Origin: JACCUZ01 sp038246575
GTDB lineage: Bacteria > Actinomycetota > Actinomycetes > JACCUZ01
Reading direction: 5' to 3'
Assembly: GCA_038246575.1 (NCBI GenBank)
Contig: JBBRVU010000173.1
Span: forward strand, 1 to 8,978
Length of the DNA stretch: 8,978 nucleotides
Shown: in pieces, positions 7,239 through 8,978 of the stretch
Layout of the letters: the number at the start of each line of letters is the position of its first letter
How positions within the stretch are numbered: the first letter of the stretch is position 1
The notes under the pieces: generated by a model
Told to the model about the DNA's origin: nothing
Seen by the model: only the letters and a program-made list of their open reading frames with translations
Databases searched by the model: none
Program-made: the position numbers and the translations under genes

Positions 7239-7447
7239 CTCCTTCGGCGGGTGCTCGACTCTGCCGAAGGGACGGGGCCCGGTGGTGCGGCCCCGCGGTA
7301 CCACCCTCCTTGGCCGCCGCGGTCGGTGGGACCGGCGACCCGCTCGTGTCGTCCTGCTGCCGGGTCTAGTTGGCCCGCCGCTGGTGCGCGGGGGCCGTTC
7401 TTCCGGCGGCTCGGGGGTGATGGCCCCATCGTCGCGGTGCAGGTACG
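7239..7447 (-). promoter_or_regulatory. T-box riboswitch, tRNA-Ile specific, translational type
   Basis: Read on the minus strand, the ileS leader contains the hallmark T-box sequence AGGGTGGTACCGCG at 7294-7307; its UGGU would pair with the ACCA end of uncharged tRNA-Ile. A short Stem I (GGGG 7424-7427 with CCCC about 7414-7417) presents ATC (7419-7421), an Ile codon, in its loop as the specifier. A CCG/CGG stem with GAAGAA lies next, and a Stem III-like hairpin pairs GACCCG (7361-7366) with CGGGTC (7337-7342). The antisequestrator (7268-7307) has AGGG/CCCU, the UGGUACC bulge, and an 8-bp GCGGGGCC helix. When tRNA-Ile is charged, the alternative hairpin at 7241-7270 hides the ribosome site. 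The ultrashort Stem I and translational control match the known actinobacterial ileS T-box class. Confidence 0.93.
7241..7270 (-). promoter_or_regulatory. Shine-Dalgarno sequestrator hairpin of the ileS T-box
   Basis: CCTTCGGC (minus strand, 7263-7270) pairs over 8 bp with GCCGAAGG (7241-7248), covering most of the AAGGAG ribosome site at 7239-7244. The bases CCU at 7268-7270 are shared with the 3' side of the antisequestrator, so the two structures exclude each other. No T-tract follows, which argues for control of translation and not of transcription. Confidence 0.88.
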
Positions 7448-7484
7448 CCGCTGATGCTACCGGCCGCCGCCACTGCGTTTCCCG
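7448..7484 (-). promoter_or_regulatory. Candidate ileS promoter
   Basis: TAGCAT at 7454-7459 on the minus strand fits the TANNNT -10 pattern and lies just before the T-box Stem I, so transcription would start near 7447. The matching -35 position (GGAAAC, 7477-7482) is not a good TTGACA match. The call rests mainly on the -10 hexamer and its place. Confidence 0.35.
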
Positions 7485-7510
7485 GCGACATCCCTTCTGA
7501 CAACCCCCCG

Positions 7511-7555
7511 GTTGGCGGGGCGGCGACCGGGTAACCGTGTCGCAGCCCCGCCAAC
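7511..7555. repeat. 45-bp palindromic repeat, copy 1
   Basis: This copy reads GTTGGCGGGGC at the left and AGCCCCGCCAAC at the right, with a GTAACCGTGTCG centre. It matches copy 2 (8687-8731) at 41 of 45 bases in the same orientation; bases 20-45 are identical and the four differences are in the left half (positions 12, 13, 18 and 19). The outer arms still pair, while the inner left arm has decayed from the palindrome. It lies 8 bases past the stop of the minus-strand DUF559-like gene, where the hairpin could act as a terminator before the ileS promoter. Confidence 0.85.
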
Positions 7556-7563
7556 TGCGGCAG

Positions 7564-8580
7564 TCACGCCGGGAAGGAGCTCGTCCAGGTGAAGTCCGGG
7601 TGGGCGGCCGCCAGCGCCAGCAGCCGCCGAAGCGACCGCAGCGGCGGTTGCCAACCCCGCGAGATCAGCGCGTCCGCAGTGAGCAGGACCGCCAGCACGA
7701 TGTCGTGGCGCACGGTGTGGCTGCCGAGATCGACGACGAGCCGGCCGCCGATCGCCAGCCGGGTCCGCCGGACGTCGTCGGCCTCCTTGGCACTCATCGT
7801 GAGGTGCTGCGCCCCGTTGATCTCCGCGGTGACCTGCCACTCGTCGAAATCGGCGTCGAGGTAGTAGCGACCACCGGCGCGGCGGACGTTCCGTTGCCGG
7901 CTGGGCTCGGGAAGGCCGAAGCGACGCAACCCGCGCAGGTACTCCAGCTCGGGCAGCGAGTGGGACCCCCCGGCGACGTCCTCGATCGTCTCGAGCAGCA
8001 GAGCCCGGCGGCGCAGAAAGGGCCGCGCCAGGACCAGCTGGCGCAGTGCCGCGGGCCTGACGAGCCGCTGCTGTACGGCTGCCGCCAGGATCGTCCGGCA
8101 CGCGCGCTCGCTGCTCGCTGCAGAGGCCGCGTCCACAGTTGCCCGATCCCGTCTGATGCGTGGGGGGCTGCGCCTGGCCACGTCGCCGCGCGCGAGGTGG
8201 CGGCTCTCGCGGACCCGGACGGTGACCCCGTCGACGACCAGGCTTCGTCGGCCCGACCCGTGCGGCGCCAGGGTGACCACGTCGCTGCTGGTGAAGCTGC
8301 GGAAACCCTCGGCCTCCAACGCCGTCAGGCCACCCAGGACGCCTGCCGGTCCGCTGTGCAGCACCCCCACCCAGTACTCCTGCAGCCGAGACAGCGGCCC
8401 GGAGTGCAGCACGAGGACGTGCGGCCCGACGGGACGCCAGAGCTGGGCATCGGTGCGGCGGCTCATGAGCTGGCGGCCGACGCCGAGCAGCCCCAGCTGG
8501 CTGCGCGAGACGACCTGGGCCTGGGAGTCCAGCAGGCGCTGGTAGGCGGGAGATGCCAGGGCCGGGGAGGTGGGCGGCAT
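7564..8580 (-). CDS. AbiEi-like N-terminus / DUF559 (Vsr-like) nuclease-fold protein
   Basis: The 338-residue product begins with a winged-helix-like region (about 11-60: YQRLLDSQAQVVSRSQLGLL, then RRTDAQLWRPVGPHVLVLHS) that resembles the N-terminal domain of AbiEi-type proteins. The middle (about 70-200) is variable. The C-terminal part (about 205-310) resembles DUF559/Vsr-like PD-(D/E)XK endonuclease domains: SLPELEYLR (208-216), an acidic YYLDADF (239-245), AEINGAQH (252-259) and DDVRRTRLAIGG (268-279). Such solo proteins are common and lineage-variable in actinobacteria; their role is not settled. I chose the ATG at 8580 because the longer frame (to 8730) runs through the palindromic repeat; no good ribosome site precedes it, so it may be leaderless or start elsewhere. 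No partner toxin gene is adjacent. The gene is bracketed by two copies of a 45-bp palindromic repeat. Confidence 0.8.
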   Translation of the reverse strand: MPPTSPALASPAYQRLLDSQAQVVSRSQLGLLGVGRQLMSRRTDAQLWRPVGPHVLVLHSGPLSRLQEYWVGVLHSGPAGVLGGLTALEAEGFRSFTSSDVVTLAPHGSGRRSLVVDGVTVRVRESRHLARGDVARRSPPRIRRDRATVDAASAASSERACRTILAAAVQQRLVRPAALRQLVLARPFLRRRALLLETIEDVAGGSHSLPELEYLRGLRRFGLPEPSRQRNVRRAGGRYYLDADFDEWQVTAEINGAQHLTMSAKEADDVRRTRLAIGGRLVVDLGSHTVRHDIVLAVLLTADALISRGWQPPLRSLRRLLALAAAHPDFTWTSSFPA

Positions 8581-8618
8581 GGCGTGCAGGATCGGCCGCC
8601 GAAGCCGCCTCCGAGTGG

Positions 8619-8658
8619 TTGTCCACAGAGCCGACTGCCGCCCGTGGCGCCGTCCACA
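8619..8658 (+). promoter_or_regulatory. Two DnaA-box-like 9-mers
   Basis: TTGTCCACA (8619-8627) is the preferred actinobacterial DnaA box, and CCGTCCACA (8650-8658) fits the relaxed consensus. Both are in the same orientation, with starts 31 bases apart, in the gap upstream of the DUF559-like gene. They may bind DnaA as a regulatory or titration site, but two sites are far too few for an origin. Chance occurrence is possible for the second. Confidence 0.4.
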
Positions 8659-8686
8659 GGCGCGATCGCCACCGGCCCGCACCGAG

Positions 8687-8731
8687 GTTGGCGGGGCTCC
8701 GACACGGTAACCGTGTCGCAGCCCCGCCAAC
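8687..8731. repeat. 45-bp palindromic repeat, copy 2 (near-perfect palindrome)
   Basis: The arms GTTGGCGGGGCT and CGACACGGT are mirrored exactly by ACCGTGTCG and AGCCCCGCCAAC, with one unpaired C on each side and a single central A: 21 of 22 arm positions pair. It would form a long hairpin or cruciform. It lies 106 bases upstream of the DUF559-like gene start, in the same orientation as copy 1 at 7511-7555. Confidence 0.88.
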
Positions 8732-8770
8732 GGCCCCTCGGGGCGCCGCTGGGTGGGGCTGCCCCGCGTG
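8732..8770. other. Two small GC-rich hairpins next to repeat copy 2
   Basis: GCCC (8733-8736) pairs with GGGC (8741-8744) around a CTCG tetraloop, and GGGG (8755-8758) pairs with CCCC (8762-8765) around CTG, extendable outward by a G-T and a G-C pair. With copy 2 they form a cluster of three hairpins over 85 bases. I see no gene in this stretch. Confidence 0.45.
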
Positions 8771-8797
8771 CTGGGGTGGCTGCCTCGGCGAGCCCAT

Positions 8798-8826
8798 TTG
8801 GTCTGTGACCAGGGGGGACCTATCCT
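8798..8826 (+). promoter_or_regulatory. Promoter for the gene starting at 8895
   Basis: TTGGTC (8798-8803) and TATCCT (8821-8826) are separated by exactly 17 bases, a good sigma-70-type match for an actinobacterium. The -35 overlaps a short inverted repeat GGTC-TGT-GACC (8800-8810), a possible operator. Transcription would begin near 8833, giving a leader of about 60 bases. Confidence 0.6.
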
Positions 8827-8839
8827 GCCGCCACTAATT

Positions 8840-8864
8840 CCTGACCTTGATCGTTGCGGTCAGG
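8840..8864 (+). promoter_or_regulatory. Inverted repeat in the leader of the gene at 8895
   Basis: CCTGACC (8840-8846) and GGTCAGG (8858-8864) form perfect 7-base arms around an 11-base spacer. It lies just downstream of the predicted transcription start, so it could be a repressor operator or an RNA hairpin before the ribosome site. Its arms share GGTC/GACC with the repeat at 8800-8810. Confidence 0.5.
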
Positions 8865-8894
8865 TGGCGGGTCGCCCAAGGCAAGGGGGCCGAG

Positions 8895-8978
8895 ATGGCG
8901 GACCAAGAGTCGAGTACGGGCATGGTCACCAGGGGTCGCGCACAGCGGGTCGTGGCCGTGGTCTCGGCTGCCCGGCAG
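8895..8978 (+). CDS. N-terminus of an unidentified protein, cut by window end
   Basis: Twenty-eight codons are visible from the ATG at 8895, giving a short polar segment (MADQESSTG) followed by a basic and then Ala/Val-rich part (RGRAQRVVAVVSAARQ). AAGGGGG at 8883-8889 lies 5 bases before the ATG, and a promoter at 8798-8826 points toward it; together these support the start. A second ATG at 8922 has no ribosome site. The visible part is too short to assign a family. In related genomes DksA-like, lspA or rluD genes often follow ileS, but nothing visible confirms any of these. Confidence 0.6.
   Translation, partial: MADQESSTGMVTRGRAQRVVAVVSAARQ

Noticed and set aside
5263..7500. 745-codon plus-strand open frame
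   Set aside because: It lies antisense to ileS and its T-box. The product is Arg/Gly/Val/Asp-rich low-complexity sequence without motifs; long antisense frames are expected in high-GC genes.
7564..8580. AbiE toxin-antitoxin pair
   Set aside because: Only one gene is present; neither neighbour resembles the nucleotidyltransferase toxin AbiEii.
7511..8731. Insertion sequence or transposon with terminal inverted repeats
   Set aside because: The two 45-bp repeats are individually palindromic, no transposase is encoded between them, and no target-site duplication is visible at the flanks.
7457..8797. 446-codon minus-strand frame and a 423-codon plus-strand frame (7537-8808)
   Set aside because: Both are shadows of the gene at 7564-8580, run through both palindromic repeats, and give low-complexity products without family motifs.
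8581..8894. Replication origin
   Set aside because: Only two DnaA-box-like 9-mers are present, with no AT-rich region and no dnaA or dnaN nearby.

Overview
The window comes from a high-GC Gram-positive bacterium (Actinomycetota). Codon third positions are almost all G or C. The first half is the classic actinobacterial block downstream of ftsZ: pgeF (ylmD), yggS, sepF, yggT and divIVA (wag31). The SepF and DivIVA termini are close to Streptomyces-type sequences. I cannot name the genus from the sequence alone.

Layout, plus strand. Positions 1-503 hold the 3' part of a PgeF/YlmD multicopper-oxidase-like protein whose start is outside the window. A PLP-homeostasis protein (YggS, 500-1222) overlaps it by 4 bp. 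SepF (1281-1787), a YggT membrane protein (1833-2117) and DivIVA (2257-3270) follow. A GC-rich hairpin (3291-3338) ends this block and lies between DivIVA and a convergent gene.

Layout, minus strand. A 160-residue protein of unknown function (3382-3864) sits downstream of ileS (4054-7230). The IleRS is a 1058-residue, eukaryote-like (IleRS2-type) enzyme with the unusual GXHH form of the HIGH signature. Its leader (about 7239-7447) is a clear T-box riboswitch of the actinobacterial translational type: an AUC specifier in a short Stem I, the canonical T-box sequence, and a hairpin that hides the ileS ribosome binding site. Upstream lies a minus-strand gene (7564-8580) for a protein with an AbiEi-like N-terminus and a DUF559/Vsr-like nuclease fold. 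It is bracketed by two 45-bp near-identical palindromic repeats (7511-7555 and 8687-8731).

The right end (8581-8978) holds two DnaA-box-like 9-mers, the second palindromic repeat, small GC hairpins, a good promoter candidate (8798-8826), an inverted repeat, and the first 28 codons of a plus-strand gene cut by the window edge.

Functionally, SepF, YggT and DivIVA belong to septum placement and polar growth. PgeF and YggS are housekeeping neighbours that commonly travel with them. IleRS charges tRNA-Ile and is tuned by uncharged tRNA-Ile through its T-box. I see no phage, CRISPR array, transposase, rRNA or tRNA. Nothing here is plainly a new multi-gene system; the best leads are the repeat-flanked nuclease-like gene, the GXHH IleRS with its T-box, and the unknown gene downstream of ileS.
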